Positions 35,583 to 47,550 of a stretch of 64,000 nt of DNA are shown piece by piece. The stretch lies in NCBI GenBank assembly GCA_032718565.1, contig JAVGVS010000298.1:315241-379240 (forward strand), in the 5' to 3' direction. How positions within the stretch are numbered: position 1 is the first letter of the stretch; each line of letters opens with the position of its first letter. Source of the DNA: Distichodus sexfasciatus (Eukaryota > Chordata > Actinopteri > Characiformes > Distichodontidae). Below the pieces are notes generated by a model that saw only the letters and a program-made list of their open reading frames with translations, did not search any database and was not told where the DNA came from. A program made the position numbers and the translations under genes.

Positions 35583-36225
35583 TTTATATCATTCACCTTC
35601 TGTTTAGCCTTTACTTCTCCATTCAATAGCTTCGCTTACACGCTATGCACTCTTTTTCTGCATCATCTTTACAACTTTGTAGGTATTCTATGTTGCTTCT
35701 CCTTGCTCCTTTGTTCTCTTTGGGCTACAACCATCGTCGTCAGTATTAAGGAGAGCGTATACGAAAGTGCAGGCTTTGGGAGATAACGTTGTTCTTGTGT
35801 TAATCCACCAGAGGGCTCCTCATGATCCAAAAAGCGCGGTGCACGTAGTGTCAGTGTCGTTCACGTCCATTTAGTTGCTCTGGAATCAAACACACTTCTA
35901 CCGTATCACTAATGCTATACAACCCAATGAAAACGGCAAACAACCTACAATTATTTAGAAAGTAGTGCAAGGGACGCAGCCAAGAAGCTGCAAGTTTCTA
36001 CCGGTTCCTTCTGCATTGAGGAATTTTAAATCAGAAAAGTTACCAGCAAACAAAAAGGTTAGAAAGTAAGAGAGAGAGGCTACATAAAACATGTTATAGA
36101 TAGCAGCAAAGGCACAATCAGCATAAAAAAGCGTAAAGTTAAATTGAAATGTTCACAGTAAATACAGAGTAAAATGTTGAAATGAAAAGCAATTGAAGAA
36201 GGGGCAAACAATGGTAGTGGCAAGA

Positions 36226-36338
36226 AAGCTACAGCACTCTGGTATTCCCAGGCGGTTCTGGCATTGCAACCTCAGGCCCGACCCTCGCTTAGCTTCCTGA
36301 GATCATTGAGATCATGCTTGTGTGTAGTGTGGCTGTGC
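36226..36338 (-). rRNA. 5S rRNA gene, C type, unit 10, degenerate
   Basis: 3' end fair; the middle reads GGCATTGCAACCTCAGGC and the 5' end ATCATTGAGATCATGCTTG. It lies in the most damaged stretch of the array (35900-36700). Confidence 0.68.
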
Positions 36339-36737
36339 TTAGAGCGGTATGTTTACGGCTAATAAACGTAATGTTAAAAATGATTTTTCAACATTTACTA
36401 TGGAGAATATAATGGATTTTATGAAATTATATATATTCCTGGCAAATTCACTTTGATATTAAATTGCCTGAGACTTCTACAATCCTCAAATATTCGGATC
36501 GAGAATAGACGTAGACGCCTCCTGATTTAGCCAAAGGTTTTAAAGAAAAGTGTCTGCGCTGGTTATGATGAAATACTTCTGCCCGCAATATGATTCATCA
36601 GACCAAACTATACTTGATATCGCTCACATTATATGGCAATTGGTGTTAATAAATACATGTTTTTGACATTTATTGAAAACTGACTTGAGCACACCTGTCA
36701 GTTGAGTGCTAAATAGTTTGTTTTTCAGCATAGTTTC

Positions 36738-36852
36738 GCTTACGGTCATACTACTTGAGCACTGATCTCGCCCGATCTTCGGAAGCCAAGCAGGGTCGGG
36801 CCTGCTGCACTTGGATGGAGACACCGCCTGGGAATAATGGTGCTGTAAGCTT
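36738..36852 (+). rRNA. 5S rRNA gene, A type, unit 11
   Basis: 115 bases; GAGCACTGATCTCG; box A with AAGCCAAGCAGGG, the C otherwise seen in B copies; GGAATAATGGTGC near the end. Confidence 0.78.
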
Positions 36853-37627
36853 TCGCCTGTTATGCTTCAAAATTAAATAAGAGAGGAATTAAATTAATTT
36901 TATTTTTTCAAAGAATTTTACGCTACAGAGCTGCCTTTTAACTTTATTTAAAATGATCAGAATTAGATTGAAGTTAAATTAATGAAAATTACTCATTTTT
37001 AGAAATATTTGTGAATGAGGTTTTATAATGAATTTGAATTTCATCACCATTCTGCCTCAAAGCTTGTTAAAGTAGCCAGACCAAACAAAAATGATTTTGA
37101 CCATGTAAAACCGCTTATTGGTATTTGTTCATCCAGCATGTTTTCCACCCAATTATTCTTGCGTCATTTAGTACATATTGTTACAAATAAAAGCAGAAAT
37201 AGACCACAATGAGCCATAAGCTTCCAAAATATTTAGTCAATCTAAGTTTAAAGACCACTGCCAAAAACTGCTGTAATAAGCACAAACAATCTGAACAAAG
37301 CATTCGTTCCATAAAACTTAAATGTAAACGAAAGTAACGGATGTCATATCAGCTAATTTTTTAAATATAAAGCTGTCTAGTCACATTCAAAAGGTAATAG
37401 TTTATTTTTTGAATATAGCTCCCTACTTATATAACATTATATGTATAATAGAAACAGTAAATAAAACTTGTAATATTTGCATATGTTTTGATTTAGTTTT
37501 ATTTATTTATTTATTTTCCTGACCTCGGAGTTCGGTAATAAAGAATAAAGTTTACTGAAAACTGACTGGCCACATGGAGCGGCTGACTGTCAGTTGAGTG
37601 CTTAAATAGTTTGTTTTTCATAGTTTC

Positions 37628-37728
37628 GCTATCACATTTCGAACAACATCTCGATCTCGTCTGATCTCGGTGTCAAGTAGGGTCATTCATTAGTGTTTGA
37701 TGGACCGCCTCACCAGGCGCTGTAAGTT
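37628..37728 (+). pseudogene. 5S rRNA gene, B type, unit 11, degenerate
   Basis: About 101 bases; ATCTCGTCTGATCTCGG intact, but box A (TGTCAAGTAGGGTCATTCAT) and box C (GATGGACCGCCTCACC) are badly reduced. Confidence 0.62.
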
Positions 37729-38325
37729 TTGCACATCACCCTCTGTCAGCCTTATCTATCCAGTTTCGCTTATTGTTATGATTTTTCACTTTCACCCTTT
37801 ACAACTTTGTAGTATTCATGCCTTCTTGGTTCTTTGTTCTCTCTTGGGCGCAAACGATCACCAGGTCGTCAGTATGTCAGAGAGCTTATTTAGAAAGTGG
37901 CAGCTGGAGGAATGCTGTTTCAAAGATCCAGTATCAGAGGCCCTTAAGACCAAAAGCAGCATGCACGGTGTCAGTGTCGTTTGATGTCCATTTTAGCTGC
38001 TCAACAAACACACCTAACAAAAATAACAAATCACAATTGAAAACGGCAAAACAACCCACACTATTTAGCGCGCTGAAGGAGACGAGCTAAGAAGGCAAGT
38101 TTCTATCGGTTCCTTTCAAAGATTTAGAGGAATTTTAAATCATCGAAAGTGCCATTTACAAAACAAAAGTAAGTTTAGGGCAGAGAGAGGCTACATATAA
38201 AATGTATAGCAGAGGAAGTAAATATTAACTATACACAAGCTGTTAAATTCAGTCTGAAGCAAATAATAGAGTAAAATGTTTTGAAATGGAAAGCAACGAA
38301 GAAGGGCAAAACAATGGGTGAAAAA

Positions 38326-38443
38326 GTAGTTACAGCACCTGCATTCCCAGGCGGTTCTCCCCATCTGCTACTTCAATTCCAGGCCCGATCTGCTTAGCTC
38401 TGAGATCTGGCCGAGATCAAGTGCTCAGGTAGTGTGGTTGGAA
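38326..38443 (-). rRNA. 5S rRNA gene, C type, unit 11, degenerate
   Basis: Length kept, but many substitutions: CCTGCATTCCCAGGCGGTTC at the 3' side, GATCTGGCCGAGATCAAGTG at the 5' side. Confidence 0.7.
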
Positions 38444-38918
38444 GAGAGCGCAGCCTTCAAAGCTAAGTTTATTTGGGTTGACAACGTAACGTTAAAATGA
38501 TTTTTTCCAACATTTACCAAGGAGAATATAATATAAATTACTTATAATAGAATTATATGTACATTCCTATAAATTCAATATTGCACCTGTCTTGAGACTT
38601 CTACATCCTGCTGTAAATATTCCCAATTCCAGATGTTCGGGCATGTGACGCAAGAGACGCTCCATCTAGCCAAAGTGTTCTGTTAAAGTGTCCGTGGTGC
38701 CGCTTGTTGCGATGAAATACTTCCGCTCCGTGCTCGAGACCATCAGACCTGCATGTTTTCCGCCCAACTATACTTGATATCGTTCACAACATTATATGTA
38801 TAACAGAAACACAACAACTTAATATTTTGCACATGTTTTTGAGATTTTATTGAAAACTGACTGGACATGGAGCGGGCTGACTGTCAGTTGAGTGTTTAAA
38901 TAGTTTGAGCTTAGCAAA

Positions 38919-39004
38919 GCTCACATAACACACTACCCTGAGTTAACGCCCGACCCTGTTCTGAAGGGTCTTAAGTAATTTGATGGAGACTATTTAGGTA
39001 TATG
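38919..39004 (+). pseudogene. 5S rRNA pseudogene, A type, unit 12
   Basis: About 86 bases: ACACACTACCCTGAGT start, then box A lost and only TTTGATGGAGAC of box C left. The 3' end and the start of the following spacer are also deleted. Confidence 0.68.
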
Positions 39005-39701
39005 TCAAATTAAATATATATTTCATTTAAATGAGCTGCTTCTTTAACTATTATCAAGAAGAAATGGTACCATTTTAAATACGTAATGAGGTTGCAGTTG
39101 AATTATTTCACCGCCACTTTCCGTCCAAAGCTTACAGTAGCTAGACCAATAATGTCGGACCCGCTTATGCAAAACCGTTGGTTGGTATTTGTCTAATTCA
39201 GTATGTTTTCCACCTAATTATTCTGGTGTCATTTAGTACATATTGTTACAAAATAAGCTTAAGAAATAGATCTCGATAATGAGCCTGTTTCCTAAAAAAC
39301 ACGTCAGGAATAACGCAGTTTAAAGACCACTGCTTAAAAACCGCTGTAATAAGCACAAATAAATCTCGGAACAGCTTAATCTGTTCCATAAAATTTAAAT
39401 GAACGTAGTAGTTAACGGCTTGCTATCAGTTTAACTTTTTAATATAAAGCCGTTTCACAAGTACCTCTGTTTAAATAGTTTATTTTGAATATAGCCTCAT
39501 TATATAACATTATATGGTAATATGAAACACAAATAAATCTAATACGCATGTTTTTGACATTTTATTTATTTATTTATTTATTTTTCCTTGGACCTGAGCC
39601 TGTACAAAGAATAAAGTTTATTAAAACCGACTACCACATGGAGCGGAAGCTGACTGTCAGTTGAGTGCTTTAAATAGTTTTGTTTTTCAGCGCAGTTCTT
39701 T

Positions 39702-39815
39702 GCCTACGCCACATTCACTCGAATACGCCCGATCTCGTCTGATCTCGAAGCTACAGGGTCGGGCCTGGTTTAGTGGCTTTTGATGGAGATCGCCTGGGAT
39801 TAGAGTTGTAAGCTT
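39702..39815 (+). rRNA. 5S rRNA gene, B type, unit 12
   Basis: 114 bases; ATCTCGTCTGATCTCGAAGC good; GTTTAGTGGCTTTTGATGG and GGGATTAGAGTTG altered. T-run kept. Confidence 0.75.
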
Positions 39816-40464
39816 TTGCACATTCACCTTCTGTTTCAGCCTTACTTCCATTCAGTTTCACGACATTATGCATTTCTTTCTTTCTGCATCATTCCCTACA
39901 ACTTTGTAGTATTCTATGCTGCTTCTTGCCTCTTTTTTTGTCTCTTTGGGCTGCAAACGATCACCCAGTCGTTTGCATTACGAGAGTTTATTTGAAAGTG
40001 GTAGCCGGAGAATAACGCTGTTCTTGTGTTAATCCACTAGAGTGGCCCCTATGATCCAAAAAAGCAGCGCATGTGCACGTAGTGTCAGTGTCGTTCACGT
40101 CCATTTTAGTTGCTCTGAATCACACCTACCGTACTAATGTTATATAAATCACAATGAAAACGGCAACAACCCACACTATTTAGTGCGTTAGTGCGCGGGT
40201 GGGGACGCAGCCAAGAAGGCAAGTTTCCTACCGGTTCCTTCGTACTTGGAGGGAATTTTAAACTCAGTCTAAAGTTGTTTCAGCAAAACAAAAAGCATGA
40301 AGGAGAGAGAGGCTACATATAAAAAAACAAATGTATGTTACAAGATAGTATGCAAAAGGCATTAACCACATAAAAAGCTTAAAAGTTAAATTCAGTCGCT
40401 CAGTTGTATAAATAGCTAGAGTAAAATGGTTTGAAATGGGTGCCACCAAAATATGGTGAAAGAA

Positions 40465-40572
40465 AAGATAGCATTTAGATTCCCAGGCGGCCTCATCCAT
40501 GGCTCACCAGGCCTGACCCTCAAGCCAGCTTCTGAGATCAGATGAGATCAAGTGCCTAGGTAGTGGTCAAGC
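40465..40572 (-). pseudogene. 5S rRNA gene, C type, unit 12, degenerate
   Basis: About 108 bases; both ends lost the conserved terminal stem (GATAGCATTTAGATTCCC; TAGGTAGTGGTCAAGC), and box A reads TCAAGCCAGCTTCTG. Confidence 0.62.
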
Positions 40573-41049
40573 AGAGCAGCTCTCTAAAGCAGCCTATTTA
40601 ATACTAAATGTAACGTTAAAATGATTTTTTCCAACATTTACCATGAGAATATAATATAAACGATTTCTGCAGAATAGAATTATATGTACATTCCTGTATA
40701 AATTACCTATTGCACTCGTCTGGAGACTTCCCCTACATCCTGGGGTTGTAATATTCCGAATTTTGAGTGTTCGGGGCATGGTACGCAAGAGACGCCCATC
40801 TAGCCAAAGTGTCTCTAGTTAAAAGTGTCCGTGTGCCGCCGTTGGTGACAGTTGCCCTGCTCGAGACCATCAGACCTGCATGTTTCGCCCAACGCGCACG
40901 GATATCGTTCCACAACATTATATGCATACAGAAACACAAATAAATCTATTATTGCATATGTTTTTGATGATTTATTGAAACTGACTGACATGGAGCGGGC
41001 TGACTGTCAGTTGAGTGCTGCTTAAATAGTTTGTTTTTCAGTAAAGTTT

Positions 41050-41170
41050 GCCATGGCCACATCATTCTTGGAGCACGCCTGATCTCAATTCGATTCGGAA
41101 GCTAAGTGGTGTCGGGTCGGGTTAGTACTGGATGAGGATCGCCTGGGAATTGTTTGAAAAAGGTAAGCTT
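41050..41170 (+). rRNA. 5S rRNA gene, A type, unit 13
   Basis: 121 bases; GAGCACG; TCAATTCGATTCGGAAGC; 3' region GGGAATTGTTTGAAAAAGG replaces GGGAATACCAGGTGCTG. Confidence 0.74.
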
Positions 41171-41919
41171 TTGCCCATATGCTCAAATTAAATAATATAT
41201 AATAAAATAATTTTATTTTTCAAATGATCACATGAGCTGTTTTTACTTTTTATTTAAACACATCGAATTAGGATTTAGCTAAACAATGGAAATTAATGTA
41301 TTTTGAACATTGTGAATGAGGCTGCAGCTGAATCGTACTCACCGGCCACTCAACAAAAGCTTGTTGCAGCTAGACCAACAAATACTGCCGTGGACCTCCG
41401 CCTATGCAAAACCGCTATTGGTATTTGTTCAATTCAGCATGTTTTCCGTTCCACTATTCTGGTGTCATACATATTGTTATAAATAAAGCAGAAATAGACC
41501 CGGACAATGAGCCTCGTTTCCTAAAAAACATTTAGCTTCTACCCAAGTTTAAAGACCACTAAAAAATCAAGGTATGTGTTGTACAAACAAATTGGAAATT
41601 AAAGCATCTGTTCCATAAAATTAAATGTCGGAAGTTAACGGCGTATTATCAGTTTAACTTTTTAATATAAAGGTCTGCTGCTATCTCAGTGTTTAAATAG
41701 TTTGTTTTTGAATATAGCTCCGCTTTATATAACATTTATGTATAAATATGTCACAAATAAATCTAATACGCATATGTTTTTGAGCATTTTATTTATTTAT
41801 TTATTTATTTTCCGGACCCTTGAGTCTGTAGCCAAAGCAATGTTAGCTGAAAACCGGACTGACACATGGAGCGGGCTGACCGCTGCTGAGGCTAAATACG
41901 TTTTTTCAGCGCAGTTCTC

Positions 41920-42044
41920 GCTTACGGCCACATTCATTCTGAACACGCCCGATCTCATCTGGATCTCGGAAGCTGGCGCAGGTCGGGCCTGGTTAGTAGT
42001 ACGCTGGATGGTGACCGCCTGGGAATACCAGGTGCTGTAAGCTT
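41920..42044 (+). rRNA. 5S rRNA gene, B type, unit 13
   Basis: 125 bases; perfect first 20 bases, GAACACG, some insertions (GTAGTACGCTGGATGGTGAC). 3' end and T-run correct. The upstream TTAAATA is damaged here (GGCTAAATACG). Confidence 0.82.
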
Positions 42045-42681
42045 TTGCACACTTTCACCTTCTGTCAGTCTTTTACTTCCATCCAGTTTCGCCACATGCT
42101 GGTGTACTTTTTCTGCATCATTCCCTTGTTAACCAGGTATTTCATGCCAGTTTTCCTTGCCCTTGTTCTCGCAGCTGCCAAACGATCACCAGTCACGTAT
42201 TGTCGAGAGCTGTTGAGCAGCTGGGAGATAACGCGTTCTTGTGTTAATCCACCAGAGGGCCCTTTATGATCCAAAAAAAGCAGCATGTGCACGTAGTACC
42301 AAAAGCCGTTCACGCCTGATTTTGCTGTCGAATCAAACACACCCCAAATGTACTTCAATATATATAAAATCACAAATGAAATCTGGCAAACAACCCACAC
42401 GAGTTTGTGTGCAAGTTAGTGCAAGGGGACGCAGCCAAGAAGGCAAGTTTCCTACCGGTTCCTTCGTACTTGGAGGGAATTTTAAACTCAGTCTAAAGTT
42501 GTTTCAGCAAAAACAAAAGTGTTTAGGGCAGAGAGAGAGCTACATATAAAAATGTATATGATAGCAGTGTACATTAACTACACAAAGTTTAAAAGTTAAA
42601 TTCAGTCGTTCAGTTGTATAAATAACAGAGTAAAATGTTTGAAAATGTTGCAATTAAAGAAGGGCAAACAATGTAGGGGCA

Positions 42682-42796
42682 AAGCTACAGCACCTGGTAT
42701 TCCCAGGCTGCCTCCCATCCAAGTACTCAATCCAGGCCCGACCCCATGGCTTCCGATCAGACGGAGATCGGGCGTGCTCAGGTAGTGGCTGCAAGC
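42682..42796 (-). rRNA. 5S rRNA gene, C type, unit 13
   Basis: 115 bases; good 3' half; CCCCATGGCTTCCGATCAG where box A should be; 5' end TAGTGGCTGCAAGC. Confidence 0.8.
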
Positions 42797-43287
42797 GAGA
42801 GCAGCTCTCAAAGCAGCCTATTTGCTTGGCCAACGTTAAAATGATTTTTCCAACATTTCGCTCAAGGAGAATATAAATATAAACGATTTCGTAGAACAGA
42901 ATTATATGTACATTCCCTGTATAACTCACTAATATTGCACTCGCCCGGAGATTCCCATGATCCTGCTGTAATATTCCGAATTCCGAGGTTCGGGCACAGA
43001 CGCAAGAGACGCCTATCTAGCCAAAGTGCCTCAGCAGTGTCCGTGTGCTGCTTTATGGATGAAATACTTCCCGCCTTTCCGTGCTCGAGACCTTAGCTCA
43101 GACTCCAAAGCGTTTTCCGCCCAACCATATTTCTGAGATATTTCTGTTCTACAATTATTATATGTGTAGCGGGAAACACAAATAAATCAATATTGCACAT
43201 GTTTTTGACATTTTATTGAAACCGATCGACACATGGAGCGGGCTGACTGTCAGTTGAGTGCTTAAATATTGCTTTCTGTGCATATTT

Positions 43288-43400
43288 GCCATGGCCATAC
43301 TCACCTTGAGCACGCCCCTGGATCTCGTCTGATCCGAAGCTACAGGGTCAATCATTAGTACTTGGATGAGGACTGCCCAATGTAATGGTGCTGTAAGCTT
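43288..43400 (+). rRNA. 5S rRNA gene, A type, unit 14
   Basis: 113 bases; GAGCACG; GGGTCAATCATTAGTACTTG; box C lost GGGAGACCGCCTGGG (GATGAGGACTGCCCAATG). Confidence 0.72.
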
Positions 43401-44188
43401 TGCCCATATATGCCTTAAATTAAATAATATATACTCAATACCCATTTCTTTTCAAATAATTTACTTATGAGCTGCCTTTTTAACTTTTATTTAAACACCA
43501 TCGAATTAGGGATTTAGTTTAAACAATGGAAATACTATTTTGAACATTGCAACGAGTTGGGTAGCTGAATTGAGCTCACCGCTCACTTCCGTTCAAAGCT
43601 TGTTGTGCAGCTAGACCAACAAAATACTGCCGGACCCGCCATGCAAACCGCTTGGCTGGTATTTGTTCAATTCAGCAGCTTTTCCAATTTAAATTATTCT
43701 GGTGTCATTTAGCAACAGTTGTTAAGCAAATAAAAGCTAAGAAATAGACCCGGATAATGAGCTCTGTTTCCGTAAAACATTTAGTCAAACGCAAGTTTAA
43801 AGACCACTGCTTAAAACTGCTGTATTACACAAATAAATCTGAATAAAGCATCTGTTCCATAAAACTTAAATGTAAACTGTGAGTTAACTGGCTGCTGCTA
43901 TCAGTTTAACTTTTTTAACATAGCAAAGCTGTCTGGTTGCTATCTCGTTTAAATAGTTTATTTTGAATATAGCTCCCATTATATAAGCAATATTTATATG
44001 TATATTGTAAAACACAAATAAATCTTAATGGCTGTATAATAAGTTTTGAGCATTTTATTTATTTATTTATTTATTTTTCCTTTGACCTTGAGTCTGTACA
44101 AAGAATAAAGTTTATTGAAAACTGACTTTATTGAAGCATGGAGCGGGCTGACTGTCAGTTGAGTGCTGGTTTGTTTTAAAGTAAGCCT

Positions 44189-44304
44189 GCCATACAGACT
44201 ACTCCTGAACACGCCTGATCTCGTCTGATCTCTTGAAGCTACAGGGTCGGGCTCAAGGGCATTTGGATGGGGAGACCGCCTGGGAACACAGGTGCTGCAA
44301 GCTT
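44189..44304 (+). rRNA. 5S rRNA gene, B type, unit 14
   Basis: 116 bases; GAACACG; GAAGCTACAGGGTCGG; box C perfect with one extra G. T-run of five. The upstream TTAAATA is lost (GAGTGCTGGTTTG). Confidence 0.8.
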
Positions 44305-44974
44305 TTTGCACACATTCACCTTCTGCTTCTGAAGGTCTTTTTACTCCATCTGCTTCGCCATGTTATGATTTCTTTCTGCATCATTCCCTTGGTTAACTTT
44401 GTATGTACTTTGCTGCTTCTCCTCTTTTTTTTGCTCCTTTGCCTTGGGCTACAAAACGATCACTGTCGTCAGCATTAGTCGAGAGTCGTATTTAAAGTGG
44501 CAGCTTTGGGGAGATAATGTTGTTTCGTGTTATCCACCAGAGGGCCTCAGTGATCCAAAAAGCAGCATGTGCACGTGGTGTCAGTGTCGTTCACGTCCAT
44601 TTCTAGTTGCTCTGAATCAAACACACCCTACCGTACTAACAAGTATATAACTCACAATGAAACGGCAAACAACCCACACCATTTAGTGCGTTAGTGCGCG
44701 GGTTGGGGCGCAGCCAAGAAGGCAAGTTTCCTACCGGTTCCTTCGTACTTGGAGGGAATTTTAAACTCAGTTTAAAAATGTTTCAGCAAAAACAAAAGTG
44801 TTTAGGCAGAGAGAGAGGCTACATATAAAAATGTATGTTACAGATAGCAGTGCAAAGGCATTAACTACATAAAAAGCTAAAAGTTAAATCTATCGCTCAG
44901 TTGTATAAATAATAGAGTAAAATGCTCTAAAATGGGAAAGCACTGAAGAAGGGCAAACAATGGCAAAGTGCTAA

Positions 44975-45097
44975 AAGCTTACAGCACCTGGTATTCCCAG
45001 GCTATTCCCCATCCAAGCATTTCATCTGAGCCTTGACCCTGCTTAGCTTCCAGATCAGACGAGATCGTATGCAAGGTTTCAGGGTAGTGTGGCTGTG
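44975..45097 (-). rRNA. 5S rRNA gene, C type, unit 14
   Basis: 123 bases; 3' end perfect; CAAGCATTTCATCTGAGCC in the middle; 5' part carries the GCAAGGTTTCAGGG variant seen at 27209. Confidence 0.8.
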
Positions 45098-45594
45098 TTT
45101 AGAGCAGTTTCTAAAGCAGCCTATTTGTGGTTTATTAAATTTAACGTTAAAATGATTTTTCCAAATATTTACCAAGGAGAATAGAGTGGCTAAACGATTT
45201 CTTATAGAATAGAATTATATGTACATTCCTGTATAAATTCACTTAATATTGCACTCACGGAGACTTCTACATCCTGCTGTAATATTCAATTCCGGTGGTC
45301 GCACAGACGCAAGAGACGCCCATCTAGCCAAAGCGTTCTGTTAAAAGTGTCCGCGTGCCGCTTTTGTTGCGATGAAATACTTCCGCCTCCGCGTTTCGAG
45401 ACCATCAGACCTGCATGTTTTCCTACCTAACCATATACTTCTGATATCGCTCACAACATTATATGTATAACAGAAACACAAATAAATCTAATATTGCACA
45501 TGTTTTTGACATTTTATTGAAAACTGACTGGACACATGGAGCGGGCTGACTGTCAGTTGAGTGCTTAAATAGTTTGTTTTTCAGTATAGTTTCC

Positions 45595-45714
45595 GCTTAC
45601 GGCCACACTACCCTGAGCACGCCCGGATCTCGCCTGATCTCGAAGCTAAGCAGGGTCGGCCTGGTTAGTACTTGATGGGAGACCGCCTCTGGGAATACCA
45701 GGTGCTGTAAGCTT
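45595..45714 (+). rRNA. 5S rRNA gene, A type, start of right mirror arm
   Basis: 120 bases, near perfect with two single-base losses and two insertions. TTAAATA at -30 and a normal C-A spacer upstream, but followed by a flipped B-C spacer rather than an A-B spacer, so a rearrangement junction lies in or just after this gene. Confidence 0.92.
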
Positions 45715-46253
45715 TTGCACACGATTACCTACTGTTTGTCCCCTTCTTACTTGTTTTCCATTTTCATTTTACTTCTCAACTATATATACAACTGAACGAT
45801 TAAGCTTTCTCTATGTGGTTAAATGAGGGAGCACTGTGATGTGTAACACACATACTTAGCCTCTCTCTGCTTTAATAGCCTTGTTTTGCCGATAAAAACT
45901 TTAGACTGAGTTTGAAATCCCATCCACGTCCGAACAGACGGTAGGAAACTTGTCTTCTTGGCTACGTCCCAACCCGCACCCTAACCTACTAAATAGTGTG
46001 GGTTTCATCGTAATTGGAATACTTTTTTAGTACGGTAGACCGAGTCGTCTGCATTTTTTACAGCAGGGACTTCCAAAAGGAATGATGCAGGAAAAGAGAG
46101 TGGTGAGGTCAATTACACGTGTTTAAAATCCCAGTCATGCTGTTGAAAATTGGTAATTTCCCCACTGCTTAACTAAATTACAGAATGCCTAAGCGTGCAA
46201 GTGCTCACGAAAATTATTTCAGAGGAACATGATTGGTTCAGAACCGTGTGTAA

Positions 46254-46375
46254 AAGCTTACAGCACCTGGTATTCCCAGGCGGTCTCCCATCCGGCACAC
46301 TAAACTAGGCCCGACCCCGCTTAGCTTCCGAGATCAGACGAGATCGGGCGTGCTCAGGGTAGTGTGGCCGTAAGC
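46254..46375 (-). rRNA. 5S rRNA gene, C type, right mirror arm
   Basis: 122 bases; perfect 5' 60 bases and 3' 45 bases; GGCACACTAAACTAGG replaces AAGTACTAACCAGG in the middle. It mirrors 10528-10646. Confidence 0.9.
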
Positions 46376-46868
46376 GGGAGACGCATTCACAATGAAGCTA
46401 TTTAAAGCCATGGCACACTGTTACCCTCCTCTTCCCGTCATTTACAAGGAGAACACAACATGAAGGTTTTCTTGTAGAATAGAATTAGATGTGCATGTAG
46501 GAATACCACGTGCATTTTTGTATTAAACGTATTTAATTTTGCACTCGATTCAGATTTCTGCTGTCATAATGTTCCCAATTATGAGTTAAAGGACGGCAAA
46601 GTTTCCGTCTAGCTAAAGTGTCGTTGTAAAAAGTGTCCGTGTACCACTGGTTCCAAGCCAATAGTTCCGCTCCGTAGTGGCAAAGATCTGCCTGTTTTCC
46701 CACCAAACTTTTCTTGAGTCATAAAGAACATATCGTTCTAAATAGAAGCACAAACAAACCCGACGATGCGTTGTTTTTAATCAGGATTTTATTGAATACT
46801 GACTGCACATATAGAGCGTCTGGCTTGTCAGTTGAGTGCTTAAATAGCTTGCTTTTTAGAGCTCTATC

Positions 46869-46985
46869 GCTTACGGCCACACTACCCTGAGCACGCCCGA
46901 TCTCGCCTGATCTCGGAAGTACAGGGTCGGGCCTGGTTAGTACTTGGATGGGAGACCGCCTGGGAATACCAGGTGCTGTAAGCTT
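46869..46985 (+). rRNA. 5S rRNA gene, A type, right mirror arm
   Basis: 117 bases; perfect except CGGAAGTACAGGGTCGG, a three-base loss in box A. TTAAATA at about -29 and TTTT after it. Mirrors 9927-10047. Confidence 0.9.
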
Positions 46986-47550
46986 TTACACACCTTTGCA
47001 CATTTACCTAAAATAAAATGATAAATTAACTTATCATGTAATTTACACCATGGGCTGCCTTTAAACTTATATTTAAACAAATCGAATTATATTTAGTTAA
47101 ACAATGGGAAAAAAATGCTAATTTTGAACATTGTGAATGAGGTTGGAAGTGAAGTAAATTACCTCACCGCCACTTTTTACATCCATTCCGTTCAAAGCTT
47201 GTTGTGCAGCTAGACCAACAAAATACTGCCGGACCCGCCATACAAAACGCTTTGCTGGTATTTGTTCAATTCAGCATGTTTTCCAATGAATTATTCAAAT
47301 ATTAGGTTATTATTGTTACAAAATAAAAAGGTAAATGAGCTGACCATGGTGCTTTCTAAAAATGTTTAGTAAATACAAGTTTAAAGACCACTGCTTAAAA
47401 CTGCTGTAATAAGCACAAATAAATCTGACAAAACATCTGTTTCATAAATACTTAAATGATCGTAGTTAATGAAGGCATGCTATCACTTCAACTTTTTCAT
47501 ATAGCTAAATTTGTCATCTCAGATGAATATTGTTTTTAAGTATTAGCACT

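Larger units (their letters stand above)
45595..47062. repeat. Right mirror arm of the 5S cluster
   Basis: Mirror partner of 9841-11286. It contains 5S genes at 45595 (+), 46254 (-) and 46869 (+). Its first spacer (45715-46253) is a B-C spacer in flipped orientation relative to the core; the next (46376-46868) is a C-A spacer in normal orientation. Confidence 0.85.
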
